Below, one piece after another: positions 17,691-24,331 of a stretch of 24,331 bases of DNA. Source of the stretch: Paulinella micropora (taxonomy: Eukaryota; Cercozoa; Imbricatea; Euglyphida). Where the stretch lies: the NCBI GenBank assembly GCA_009731375.1, contig BJOX01000030.1, positions 6,252 through 30,582 of the forward strand, written 5' to 3'. The notes beneath the pieces were generated by a model, which did not search any database, was not told where the DNA came from, and was given only the letters and a program-made list of their open reading frames with translations. A program made the translations under genes and the position numbers. The stretch's first letter is position 1; every line of letters starts with the position of its first letter.

Positions 17691-18089
17691 TTATTCACCT
17701 GAAACGGATTGTTTAATAAAATCAACTGATTTTTGTATATTGTCAAGTCTCACATCTTGTGGTGAAGTCAATTGAAACTCTCTTGCCTCAGCATTCTCAA
17801 CTGCTTTCTTTAAATAAGCCAAACTGCTAACAGCAGTGTCCAAATCAACAACGTCCGCATTTTCTTTTTTATCAGAAATGTCTGTTAATGTGTTTTGAAT
17901 AGTGCTCTTCTCATACGGGACAAGATCGCCAAATTCAGTTAATGGTTGATTAACTAATGGGGCACCATGACTACTCCACAATTCAAACTGGTTTAGTTGA
18001 AACCCATCACTTTTTGGTCGGTTTGCTTCATTTATCTTCTTAATAAAGTCAATTGGCAAACGTTTTGAAGCACTTGAGTTTTTAATCAT
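17691..18089 (-). CDS. Small protein of unknown function in the capsid cluster
   Basis: A 132-residue soluble protein with no recognised family. It has a basic N-terminus (SASKRLPIDFIKK), a middle segment with WSSHGAPLVN, and a Leu/Ala/Glu-rich helical C-terminal half likely to form a coiled coil. It sits between the ATPase/146-residue gene and the major capsid gene on the same strand. TATTATATA directly abuts its start codon and a palindrome lies next to that. Position suggests a virion or assembly protein. Confidence 0.55.
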   Translation of the reverse strand: MIKNSSASKRLPIDFIKKINEANRPKSDGFQLNQFELWSSHGAPLVNQPLTEFGDLVPYEKSTIQNTLTDISDKKENADVVDLDTAVSSLAYLKKAVENAEAREFQLTSPQDVRLDNIQKSVDFIKQSVSGE

Positions 18090-18098
18090 TATATAATA
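18090..18098 (-). promoter_or_regulatory. TATTATATA promoter-like motif abutting a start codon
   Basis: The identical 9-mer is directly followed by the ATG at 18089, leaving no leader if transcription starts at or beyond it. Confidence 0.55.
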
Positions 18099-18100
18099 AT

Positions 18101-18125
18101 AAGTTAATTTAATTTAAATCAACTT
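18101..18125. promoter_or_regulatory. Intergenic palindrome, AAGTTRATTT arms
   Basis: A 25-nt near-perfect palindrome (one mismatch between arms) lies 11 bp upstream of the start at 18089. It is the second copy of the AAGTTGATTT half-site pair. Confidence 0.5.
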
Positions 18126-18160
18126 AAAATATATAAATATCCGCATAATATATTATTTCA

Positions 18161-18743
18161 TCAATTACCATTAATTATTTTTTTCATAATTTGTAAATTC
18201 TGGTGCGTAATTCTTTCCTCTTTCATTTTCTTTAAATCCGCTATGGCTTGATTTACATCAATGTCATTAGTTTCGGCAACCTTTTCAGTTGGCGGAGTCT
18301 CCTTAGAAGCNNNNNNNNNNTTCCATTGCTTCTATCTTACTTGCTGGTGTTGTGGTAGTGTGTTTAGGCACGGCAACAGGAGTTGGATTAACAGATTTGG
18401 GTAAAGATTGTTCAATCTTAAGTGCTGGAGACATCTCAATAGGTTTGGCATTTGGTTTAGGCAATGAAGTTTTTGCCGATTCTATGTCTGGTTTTTTTCT
18501 TTTTAATGATTCATCTGACATTTGGTCTAGTTGCTGTTCATTGTTCTTACTTCCTTTGCTTACTTTTGGTTTTAATTGACACTTAATCTTGCCACTCTTA
18601 ATATCCTCTTCTATCTTCTTTACTGCTAAGTATTCGGGCGATCCCTTACGAATTGTTACGAATTTTCCTTGCGCATTTTGTTTATACCAAATAGCGATTG
18701 CTTGTTGATAGCAAGTCTTGTATAATTTAGTTGATTCCGTCAT
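18161..18743 (-). CDS. Virion-associated candidate, interrupted by assembly gap
   Basis: The N-terminal part (18321-18743) begins with a compact domain, LYKTCYQQAIAIWYKQN then FVTIRKGSPEYLAVKKI. Its W...F..I.KGS.EY pattern recalls short N-terminal domains I associate with giant-virus and PLV proteins. A Lys/Pro/Ser-rich disordered linker follows. After the gap at 18311-18320 the frame continues with helical, charged sequence to a stop at 18161-18163. The reading frame across the ten N is out by one, as expected for a gap of arbitrary length. TAATATATA lies just before ATG 18743. It lies between ATPase and capsid genes. Confidence 0.55.
18311..18320. other. Assembly gap (10 N)
   Basis: It lies inside the coding region 18161-18743. 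The flanks encode similar short Glu/Ala/Ser/Lys words (ASKIEAME and ASKE), so a collapsed coding repeat may be missing here. Confidence 0.9.
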
Positions 18744-18784
18744 GTTATATATTATGGCGAAAAAAAACCATTTAATTTAATTTT

Positions 18785-19690
18785 TTACAGGTTTGTCATA
18801 TCTATAATATCCTTATTTAATCGCAATATAGTAGAGAAATTCTTTCTAAACTGGGTTGTTCTATCACTAGCAGTGTTGTTAATTGCTAGAAACGAATAAG
18901 GTTCTGCCGTAGCATATTTAACCATATTGTAAAATTCTTTTTTAGTTAGAAAAGGACTTTCATATTCATCCGCCAGTCTGTCAAATTCGCTTCTCCTTAC
19001 TCCATTAAAAATAATCATCCAATGGCAATTAATTCTTATTCTTCGCGGGAGTTGTGTATAACTCTGAGTTGCTACCCAGACTGACACTTTAGCATGTGTT
19101 GAAGCGAAAAACAACTCGGTAAGCACTTCTGATTTGAGAAAGGTTTTACTCTGTGCGATGTCATCCAATAACAATAATATCTTTGGTGCTTTCTTAAAAC
19201 CTTTCGTCTTAATCAGTTCTTTTTGTTTAGTTAATATTTCTCTCATTAACTCAGGCCTATCTTCTTTGATTATGTCTTCTTTTTTTAACTTGAGAGTGTC
19301 CTCCAAAATCGGGCACGGACTTAAGCAAAAGACAACTATTCTATCATGAAAACCTTTCAACATGTTCTTTTTTGCGAGTAGATTACAAATCATAACTGAT
19401 TTGCCTCCACCAGTGCTCGCACATATAACCATAGTTCCCATTGCTGGCAACATTCCTTCTTTTTGAATAGGGAGCAATTCAATACCATCTCTTTGTGTTT
19501 TAATTGATTGTATTTCCAAGTCATTCTTAAATTTTGGCGGTTTTTTGCTATCTAACTCTGTTATTACTGGCCTGTCAATGGTAAATTCCTCATGTGCTTT
19601 TTCTATATTGGTTTTCTCCAGATTCTGCTTCAAAAGTGTTTTTCGTGGCAACTTGTTTGCTATTAATCCTTTACGTATAGATTTAGGCAT
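18785..19690 (-). CDS. FtsK/HerA-type (A32-like) genome packaging ATPase
   Basis: A 301-residue protein. Walker A is ASTGGGKS at residues 91-98 and Walker B is ILLLLDDI at 171-178. These are followed by a sensor-like VWVATQSYTQLPRRIR (~204-219), the Gln-containing motif typical of A32-type packaging ATPases of polintons, virophages, PLVs and large DNA viruses. The basic N-terminal 35 residues may bind DNA or the capsid. It would pump the genome into preformed capsids, acting at one vertex. The frame is intact and of ordinary family length. A 27-nt perfect palindrome begins 2 bp upstream of its start codon. Confidence 0.88.
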   Translation of the reverse strand: MPKSIRKGLIANKLPRKTLLKQNLEKTNIEKAHEEFTIDRPVITELDSKKPPKFKNDLEIQSIKTQRDGIELLPIQKEGMLPAMGTMVICASTGGGKSVMICNLLAKKNMLKGFHDRIVVFCLSPCPILEDTLKLKKEDIIKEDRPELMREILTKQKELIKTKGFKKAPKILLLLDDIAQSKTFLKSEVLTELFFASTHAKVSVWVATQSYTQLPRRIRINCHWMIIFNGVRRSEFDRLADEYESPFLTKKEFYNMVKYATAEPYSFLAINNTASDRTTQFRKNFSTILRLNKDIIDMTNL

Positions 19691-19692
19691 CT

Positions 19693-19719
19693 AAAGTTGA
19701 TTTAATTTAAATCAACTTT
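19693..19719. promoter_or_regulatory. Perfect 27-nt intergenic palindrome before the ATPase gene
   Basis: Thirteen-base arms sit around a central T; the half-site is AAAGTTGATTTAA. It is the most perfect of three copies and lies between the start of the ATPase gene (19690) and the stop of the upstream gene (19744). Confidence 0.6.
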
Positions 19720-19743
19720 TCTTATTTTATAAGATATCTTATA

Positions 19744-21216
19744 TTATGGGTTTTGAAAATAGTTTGGATTGTATCTATAATTATCATATTCGGCACCAAA
19801 TGGTTGGGGTGGTGAAGCATAATTATAGAAATAAGGAGAGTAAGGACTACCAAAAGCATAATTACTTGGAGGATTGACGAGCGGTTTAAAATCCTTTCTT
19901 TCTGGACGAGTTTGAACTTGTCGCGGGATTTCAGCAGAGAAGTTTCTAGTTAGTTTTCGTTTCATTTTTGGAAACTCTCTTTTGTCTCTCATTCTGGTCT
20001 GGATGACTGCTCTATTGTATCTATTCAACATAAAGTGATTATTTGTGTTGCCATAACGTGTGTTATCTAGTGATTCAAAATCATTCTTGGTGTCTAGCAT
20101 GCGATCGCGTCTTAGTTCGTTGCCTTTAATAAGTGGGTTTGTTTGTGAAGTGCCGATACCTCCATTTTGGTCGCTTGGCATTAGAAAACGAATAAGTGCT
20201 AAGATATCTTCTCTTTCATCGGCGGGAGATTTCCCCATAAGTTTATCAACCAATTTATCAATGCTTCTCATGCTATCAACCATGGCTTGATTTGGTGTTG
20301 TTGCTGGATCTGGATCATCTGAAACTTTGTATTCTTTCATCATTTCTTTGAGTTTTTCATCTTTAACTTTCTCCTCCCAGAATGGGAGTCCCTGTTTTGT
20401 TCCACTTTTATAAACACCTCCTTCATACTCTGGTTGTGGATTTGGTGGTGCTGGTGGCATGGTTTGCGGTGCTGGTGGCATGGTTTGCGGTGGTTGAGTT
20501 TGCGGTGGCATGGTTTGTGGTGCTGGTGGCATAGTTTGTGGTGCTGGTGTTGGTATTGGTGTTTGTTTTCTTGGCACGCTCGCATCCCTCAATTCTAAAT
20601 CCTCTAATTGCTTCGTTTGGTCTGGAATTAATTTACCCCGCATTTCTTCGTAAATTCTCTTATCCAAAATATCATCCGCATCTGCTACGTCTGATATACT
20701 AGCACCTTGATTTAGTGCTTGTTTGATGGCCTCTTCCCATCCAACTTTTGGATCGTCATAATTAGAAAGTTTAATTTTCTTTCCAGTTTTCTCTCTCAAC
20801 GATTTAACAAATCCCTTTAAGTGCCTCGTTTGGGCGCCTTTATCATCAAGTATTGTCAAGTTATTGCCCAGTCCGATTGAATCAAAATTGGGTGCTACTA
20901 CCATATTGTCTGAGTATGCGATCGGGACTTCAACACTAAGATTTATATCTTTTTCTATACTTGGTGGAATATCTTTTGTGCTCTGTGTATTTATTTTTTC
21001 TATAAAATTATTAATTGTAGTTTCATTCGCCGGTGCGATAAGAGAATATCCTTTCACGCCATCGGCTGTTTCTTGTGATTTCACCATTTTATTAAAAACA
21101 TCAACGAGTTCCGCATATTGTTTATTAAGTGTAGCAGGATTTACTACTTTATTTACTTTAAATGTCGCATCCTTGTCAAAACTGCCCACATTTTTCATGA
21201 TACCAATCATAGTCAT
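19744..21216 (-). CDS. Pro-rich virion-candidate protein
   Basis: About 490 residues from ATG 21216, which lies 20 nt after the stop of the phospholipase gene. The frame is open upstream to 21306 without an ATG. The first ~220 residues are mixed helical. A repeat region follows with units of TPAPQTMPPAPQ type (Pro/Gln/Thr/Met), then a helical segment with MRSIDKLVDKLMGKS. A basic Asn/Arg/Tyr-rich C-terminus ends in aromatic repeats (SPYSPYFYNYASPP). No family is recognised. Pro/Gln linkers and a Tyr-rich tail suggest a structural or internal virion protein. Upstream in-frame sequence looks protein-like, so a fusion with the phospholipase gene through a frameshift cannot be excluded. Confidence 0.6.
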   Translation of the reverse strand: MTMIGIMKNVGSFDKDATFKVNKVVNPATLNKQYAELVDVFNKMVKSQETADGVKGYSLIAPANETTINNFIEKINTQSTKDIPPSIEKDINLSVEVPIAYSDNMVVAPNFDSIGLGNNLTILDDKGAQTRHLKGFVKSLREKTGKKIKLSNYDDPKVGWEEAIKQALNQGASISDVADADDILDKRIYEEMRGKLIPDQTKQLEDLELRDASVPRKQTPIPTPAPQTMPPAPQTMPPQTQPPQTMPPAPQTMPPAPPNPQPEYEGGVYKSGTKQGLPFWEEKVKDEKLKEMMKEYKVSDDPDPATTPNQAMVDSMRSIDKLVDKLMGKSPADEREDILALIRFLMPSDQNGGIGTSQTNPLIKGNELRRDRMLDTKNDFESLDNTRYGNTNNHFMLNRYNRAVIQTRMRDKREFPKMKRKLTRNFSAEIPRQVQTRPERKDFKPLVNPPSNYAFGSPYSPYFYNYASPPQPFGAEYDNYRYNPNYFQNP

Positions 21217-21236
21217 CAATGCTTTATCTACATCGC

Positions 21237-21934
21237 CTATAAATCCGTTATACTTCGCATCTGGAGGAGTGGTTTTGATAGTTTTCCAAACTTCATTGCG
21301 TCCCAAAAAGATACTCCGCCACGTGCCCTCCCCTGTGCTTCTAAGGCCATTCTAGATATATCCGCTTTTGAAAACATTGAGTTGCAATTGTCAAAAATAC
21401 TCTTGGCAACTTCGGCAGTAGCCAATCCATTACTGGTTAGGTAATCACTCATATTGGTAATTCTTTCAAAGTATCGTTTATCGGCAAAGTCTTGGACATT
21501 CTTGTCGCCTGACGCATACAATAAATCATGTTCAAAAGCAACTAAGTCCAAAGCATCTGCTGGGAGAATGTAAGGAAACTTACCGCGAGTTCTATCTTCT
21601 AATTGAAGACGGCTTTCCACTCGTGTGCCCCCACCATTATAATTACTTCCCTCGGTATGAATTCGTTCTTCTTCCAACTTAATGAGAGCATCTGGTTGAG
21701 CAGACCATGTATTGTATATTTCCTTAAGTGTTTTTCCAAGACCAAGAACTGTCATAGTCTCTGCGCCTGTTTTAAAAACTTCCCACGCTTTTAAAGACAT
21801 CATTCCAATGCCTAATCTGTGTGCATATTCCCTCCATACATAATCACCTATTCTTTGCTGTCCGCTCGCAATCAAACGAGGATTAGGCGGAGGCAAACCC
21901 TGTGGCGCTTCATTTCTTGCTAGTGCTAGCAAAA
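21237..21934 (-). CDS. Parvovirus-type phospholipase A2 domain protein (N-terminus lost in gap)
   Basis: About 232 residues remain after the gap. The sequence holds YNGGG, matching the YxGxG calcium loop, and 37 residues later HDLLY, matching the HDxxY catalytic His-Asp motif, with a supporting Asp in ADALDLVAFEHD. These are the two signatures of the PLA2 domain in parvovirus VP1; the loop-to-HD spacing is longer than I recall for parvoviruses. In those viruses the enzyme hydrolyses membrane phospholipids and lets the virion leave endosomes. Its place in the structural cluster suggests a virion protein with a similar role. The C-terminal part is helical with an RARGG stretch. Its link to the fibre-like sequence across the 21935-21944 gap is uncertain. 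Confidence 0.75.
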
Positions 21935-21944
21935 NNNNNNNNNN
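21935..21944. other. Assembly gap (10 N)
   Basis: It separates phospholipase-type coding sequence from fibre-type coding sequence. An open frame happens to pass through the ten N, but the true gap length is unknown, so one or two genes are equally possible. Confidence 0.9.
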
Positions 21945-23027
21945 GTTCAATAATTGAAATGTTGGATAAGCATCCGCCGTTGTTATTGCTTGTAAGTGTG
22001 CTCCTCCGATATTTGAAGCCGTTCCATATAATTCTAAACCACCTGTCGCCCCTGCGCCTTTCGTTGTATTGCCTATGATTATTGGTTTGCCTGATGCTGT
22101 TGTTATTTTGTCGCTCGTTGTTAATGTTGTTGTAGTCATACCAGCAGTTGCCGTTAATGTAGTTCCCGTTATTGTTCCACCATTTGTTATGTTGTTTGAG
22201 TTCATATCCAAAGCACCATAAAATCGCATACCGCCAGCATTGTCAGACGAAGCACTTTTATTGTCCAAAAGTTTTGAAATATAAAGTCCCGCCCCTTTTG
22301 CATCAAATGCTACATTCGTGAATACATAACCTCTTTGGTCTGCGGTTCCACTTGTAGCAGTATTTAGAGTAAATAAGAAATACTGATAATCTCCTGATGT
22401 CTGTGAAAAGAATATGTCTCCTCCGTTTTGGTTTAATATCCTCGCCCCATTATATATTATATTTCCGCCATTAGTAATAGTTTGATTATTAAAATCGGCG
22501 TTGTTCGTTAAAGTTAGATATTTTATCGTAGTGCTTGCCCCATTAAATGTTTTACTTCCTGTTATGGTTTGGTCTGTTGTTAGTTTCACACAATTGTCAT
22601 CCAGATATTGCCTATTTACCGCTTCATTCGCATTTTGTGGTGCTCCTAGATTAACAATCCGACTACTATTACAATCTAAGCCAGTAGCATTAAACCACGA
22701 AACAATCGTCCCGTCAATAATAAAACTTATTTTTTTCGCAGAAATTTCAANNNNNNNNNNGTGTGCTTTCAGTTCATCGTAATTCCTACTTACATAAATA
22801 CTTTGCTTATTGTCCAACGCACTAATCTTATCTTTTAAATCCTCCATAGTATTCCCCCTTCTTGTTGAAGCATCCACCAATCTATCCGCTCTAAGCCTCT
22901 CGCGGGCTTGATTATTGATACCTTCATTAACGTCATCAATCCAAAATTGGTATGCTTCATCCAACAAATACTTATGTTCGCGTCTAATTTCGTTATAATA
23001 CGCAAAAAATGGTTTTTCGTGTGGCAT
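21945..23027 (-). CDS. Fibre-like repeat protein (C-terminus lost in gap, second gap inside)
   Basis: It starts at ATG 23027 with ~90 helical, charged residues that may anchor it to the capsid. After the gap at 22751-22760 it becomes a tail-fibre-like sequence. IVNLGAPQNANEAVNRQYLDDN matches the NL..P....DAVN..Y.D module common in phage and giant-virus fibres. It is followed by long Thr/Gly/Asn-rich beta repeats (NGGTITGTTLTATAG type) as in trimeric beta-helix fibres. It would mediate attachment to the host cell. It shares a 25-bp divergent promoter region with the + strand gene at 23053. The end is missing at the 21935 gap. Confidence 0.7.
22751..22760. other. Assembly gap (10 N)
   Basis: It lies inside the fibre-like gene, between the helical N-terminal part and the repeat part. 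Sequence of unknown length is missing. Confidence 0.9.
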
Positions 23028-23041
23028 TTTTTTTTATCCAC

Positions 23042-23050
23042 TATTATATA
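23042..23050 (+). promoter_or_regulatory. TATTATATA motif in a divergent promoter
   Basis: It ends 2 nt before ATG 23053. The opposite gene starts at 23027, so the whole intergenic space is 25 bp, T-rich on one side. The motif is close to self-complementary and could serve both directions. Confidence 0.55.
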
Positions 23051-23052
23051 GG

Positions 23053-23274
23053 ATGGAAAATAAAAAAGAAAAAAGCAAAGACGAACGACAACTTGAAGAG
23101 TTGGAAAGGCTAGGAAAGGAAATTGAGCAAATCCGCATCACTCAGAACTTAGTGAATAGAAACCCCAATATTTTTAGAAAACCTGAAAATATCCTTTACC
23201 GCTTACCGCTATCAGATAAGCAACGAGAAGCAATTTATAATAATATAATTAAAGAAGAAGGTAAAGCGGGCTAA
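23053..23274 (+). CDS. Small charged coiled-coil protein
   Basis: This 73-residue protein opens with MENKKEKSKDERQLEELERL, a strong Glu/Lys/Arg helix in heptads to about residue 35, then NPNIFRKPENILYRLPLSDKQ and a short basic end. No family is recognised. It is on the + strand within an otherwise leftward module, 7 nt ahead of the secreted-type protein at 23282. The two may be one transcription unit, expressed at a different time from the virion genes. Confidence 0.5.
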   Translation: MENKKEKSKDERQLEELERLGKEIEQIRITQNLVNRNPNIFRKPENILYRLPLSDKQREAIYNNIIKEEGKAG

Positions 23275-23281
23275 ATATATA

Positions 23282-23533
23282 ATGTTATTAATATTGTTAT
23301 TCGTGGTATCTGCTATTTCGCGGACTGCCTGCGACTTTTACTCGCGATACTCAGAAAAAAAGAATGAATCGTGTGCTTATTGTATAAAGCAAGGGGTAGA
23401 TACTGGATTTAAGTGTGTTTTCATAAATAACGGAAATAATATGTGTCGCAGTTTTGATGAGGCACTGCCTTTGATGTGCGGGGGTGATAATAGATGGTAT
23501 ATGACACATATATATGAATGTGCTAATTTGTGA
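23282..23533 (+). CDS. Small secreted or membrane-anchored Cys-rich protein
   Basis: This 83-residue protein begins with a hydrophobic stretch, MLLILLFVVSAISRTAC, typical of a signal peptide. The remaining ~66 residues have seven Cys counting the one at the signal end. The spacing C-x2-C (CAYC), then FKC, MC, MC and a terminal EC, loosely recalls a PSI-type disulphide domain. AATATATA precedes the ATG. It ends one base from the stop of the converging membrane-protein gene. Export or a virion-membrane location is inferred from the signal only. The PSI comparison is weak. Confidence 0.5.
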   Translation: MLLILLFVVSAISRTACDFYSRYSEKKNESCAYCIKQGVDTGFKCVFINNGNNMCRSFDEALPLMCGGDNRWYMTHIYECANL

Positions 23534-23534
23534 T

Positions 23535-23687
23535 TTACTTCTTACTACCCCCAGAACTTGGAGAGGGTAAAACGACACCTACCATCAACGAAATGAGCCC
23601 CACATACACATTAGTTTGATTACAATCAAGATTATGATTAGAAAGTTTTACGATCGCTAATGCGATTATTGCTATTATGATCGCCAT
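23535..23687 (-). CDS. Small two-helix membrane protein
   Basis: From ATG 23687 this gives 50 residues with two hydrophobic segments, MAIIIAIIALAIV and VYVGLISLMVGVVL, separated by a polar loop with a Cys, and ending in a Gly/Ser/Lys tail. The frame stays open upstream to a TTG at 23750, where it overlaps the preceding gene at an A9 run on the coding strand (23721-23729). A slip there would fuse the two into one protein with a cytosolic N-terminal part and a membrane anchor, so a split gene is a real alternative. The function is unknown; a membrane-active virion protein is possible. Confidence 0.5.
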   Translation of the reverse strand: MAIIIAIIALAIVKLSNHNLDCNQTNVYVGLISLMVGVVLPSPSSGGSKK

Positions 23688-23704
23688 TTGAAATAAGTAT
23701 TTAA

Positions 23705-23893
23705 TTAATCTGCTATCCGTTTTTTTTTTGTCATACAACAGCAGTCCCAACTATCGGTGTATTCATGCTCCTGCTTCCGTTCCTCATTTTTTAGTTCAAT
23801 ATCCAAAACGCGAGATTTTAATTCTGGAGTTAGTTCGCCATCCATATCCATAATAGGTGGAGGTCTGTGAAGTCTAGTCGTATTATTTGACAT
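23705..23893 (-). CDS. Small acidic protein, possibly the N-terminal half of a membrane protein
   Basis: This 62-residue protein starts at 23893, overlapping the stop of the S74 fibre gene by 11 nt, as in a tight operon. It has a PPPIMDMDGELTPEL segment, a charged helix with KNEERKQEHEY, then WDCCCMTKKK at the A9 run on the coding strand before a stop. The run of three Cys next to a basic patch could be a membrane-proximal palmitoylation-like site if the frame continues into the hydrophobic gene at 23687. No family is recognised. Confidence 0.45.
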   Translation of the reverse strand: MSNNTTRLHRPPPIMDMDGELTPELKSRVLDIELKNEERKQEHEYTDSWDCCCMTKKKRIAD

Positions 23894-24331
23894 TTTCTCT
23901 AATTTCTTGTAGTATATTCATGAGATTATTATTTTCTTTTTCTAAATTAACTATCTTTTCTGATAATTGTTGAACGGCCTTAATTAATGGTGCGATAAAC
24001 TCTGAATAACCTATACCATAACCGACATCACCACTATCAATACATTTAACATCTTCTGGATTAACACTCACACCTTTCAATTCGTATTCTTTTCTTTGCT
24101 TTGGACAGGGAACCATAATTGTTTCTTTTATAAAACCGCCAAAATCTAGTTTTCTGTTAGTATTTCTTCTAATTCCTGTGCTATTAAGCCAGTCCTACAT
24201 TTCTTGTTGTCATCAATCATACGATAGCAAACTGGATTCAACTTATTAATAAAATCTAAGCCTAAACATTCCTTTATATCTTCTTTTTTTCTCCTGTCTG
24301 AATATTGAATTGGATTAGACAATACCCATAA
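23883..24331 (-). CDS. Fibre C-terminal intramolecular chaperone (S74 / endosialidase type), partial and frameshifted
   Basis: The gene enters from the right edge of the window. The first frame (24146-24331) shows YSDRRKKED, LGLDFINKLNPVCYRM and GLIAQELEEIL. These are the hallmarks of the S74 chaperone domain, including the Ser that cleaves the chain and a downstream basic residue. A stop follows at 24146, but the next frame (23883 to about 24150) continues the domain with YGIGYSEFIAPLIKAVQQL and a C-terminal coiled coil, implying one missing base near the A4 run at 24150-24153. In phage and giant-virus fibres this domain folds the trimeric stalk, then cuts itself off. The fibre part lies outside the window. 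It is the first of three attachment-type genes here. Confidence 0.8.

Noticed and set aside
21216-21306. Upstream extension of the Pro-rich protein to 21306
   Set aside because: It would need a TTG start and would overlap the phospholipase gene. ATG 21216 gives a clean 20-nt spacing, though a frameshift fusion remains possible.
9132-24331. Classical polinton/Maverick
   Set aside because: No protein-primed DNA polymerase B, retroviral-type integrase or adenoviral-type protease is seen in the window, though genes beyond 24331 are not visible.
1-24331. CRISPR arrays, rRNA or tRNA genes
   Set aside because: No regularly spaced direct repeats with unique spacers, and no tRNA cloverleaf or rRNA core sequence was recognised by eye. 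A tRNA scan would settle the latter.

Overview
The window joins two unlike kinds of DNA across a 10-N assembly gap (9122-9131). Positions 1-9121 are ordinary nuclear eukaryotic sequence: CT microsatellites and a tandem duplication, a four-exon gene with very short GT-AG introns, and a 5'-truncated non-LTR retrotransposon with a (TAA)n tail. Positions 9132-24331 are AT-rich, densely coding and intron-poor, and carry the core genes of a polinton-like virus (PLV) or close relative. The host cannot be named from this sequence. Short introns plus a PLV fit a protist, an alga or an invertebrate. Because the two halves meet at a gap, real integration is not proven.

Host half. At 1-905 lie polypyrimidine repeats and two copies of a ~350-410 bp unit. 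At 988-4215 is a four-exon gene whose spliced frame is exactly continuous (3039 nt). It encodes a transposase-like DUF7869-type protein with a SAP domain and an RGG tract. At 5069-8510 is a LINE-type element with endonuclease remnant, reverse transcriptase (YADD) and a zinc-finger C-terminus, broken by two frameshifts.

Viral half, left end. The first 136 bases (9132-9267) form a perfect 51-bp inverted repeat around a 34-nt AT-rich loop, abutting the gap. About 800 non-coding bases follow, holding a G-quadruplex-like block wrapped around a small hairpin and roughly ten GTCCAA/TTGGAC iteron-like motifs. A rightward early-looking block comes next: two unrecognised proteins, a small zinc-binding-like protein, and a protelomerase (telomere resolvase) with all five catalytic residues visible. 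Together the terminal hairpin and the protelomerase suggest a linear genome with covalently closed hairpin telomeres, which is the most interesting feature of the window.

Viral half, structural module. It is mostly leftward: a fibre with an S74 chaperone end (24331-23883), small membrane and accessory proteins, a fibre-like protein, a parvovirus-type phospholipase A2 protein, a Pro-rich virion-candidate protein, the FtsK/A32-type packaging ATPase, two small proteins, the double-jelly-roll major capsid protein, the minor capsid (penton-like) protein and a GIY-YIG endonuclease. A rightward surface-protein gene (13206-14445) lies opposite. Four viral genes are split by single-base frameshifts, mostly at homopolymers, so either the assembly has indel errors or this is a decaying endogenous copy. 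No replicative polymerase, helicase or capsid protease is in the window; replication genes probably lie beyond 24331.

Regulation. An identical 9-mer, TATTATATA, sits 0-5 nt before four start codons, with near matches before others, which suggests a viral TATA/initiator promoter and almost no 5' leader. A palindrome based on AAGTTGATTT occurs in three intergenic gaps next to start codons.
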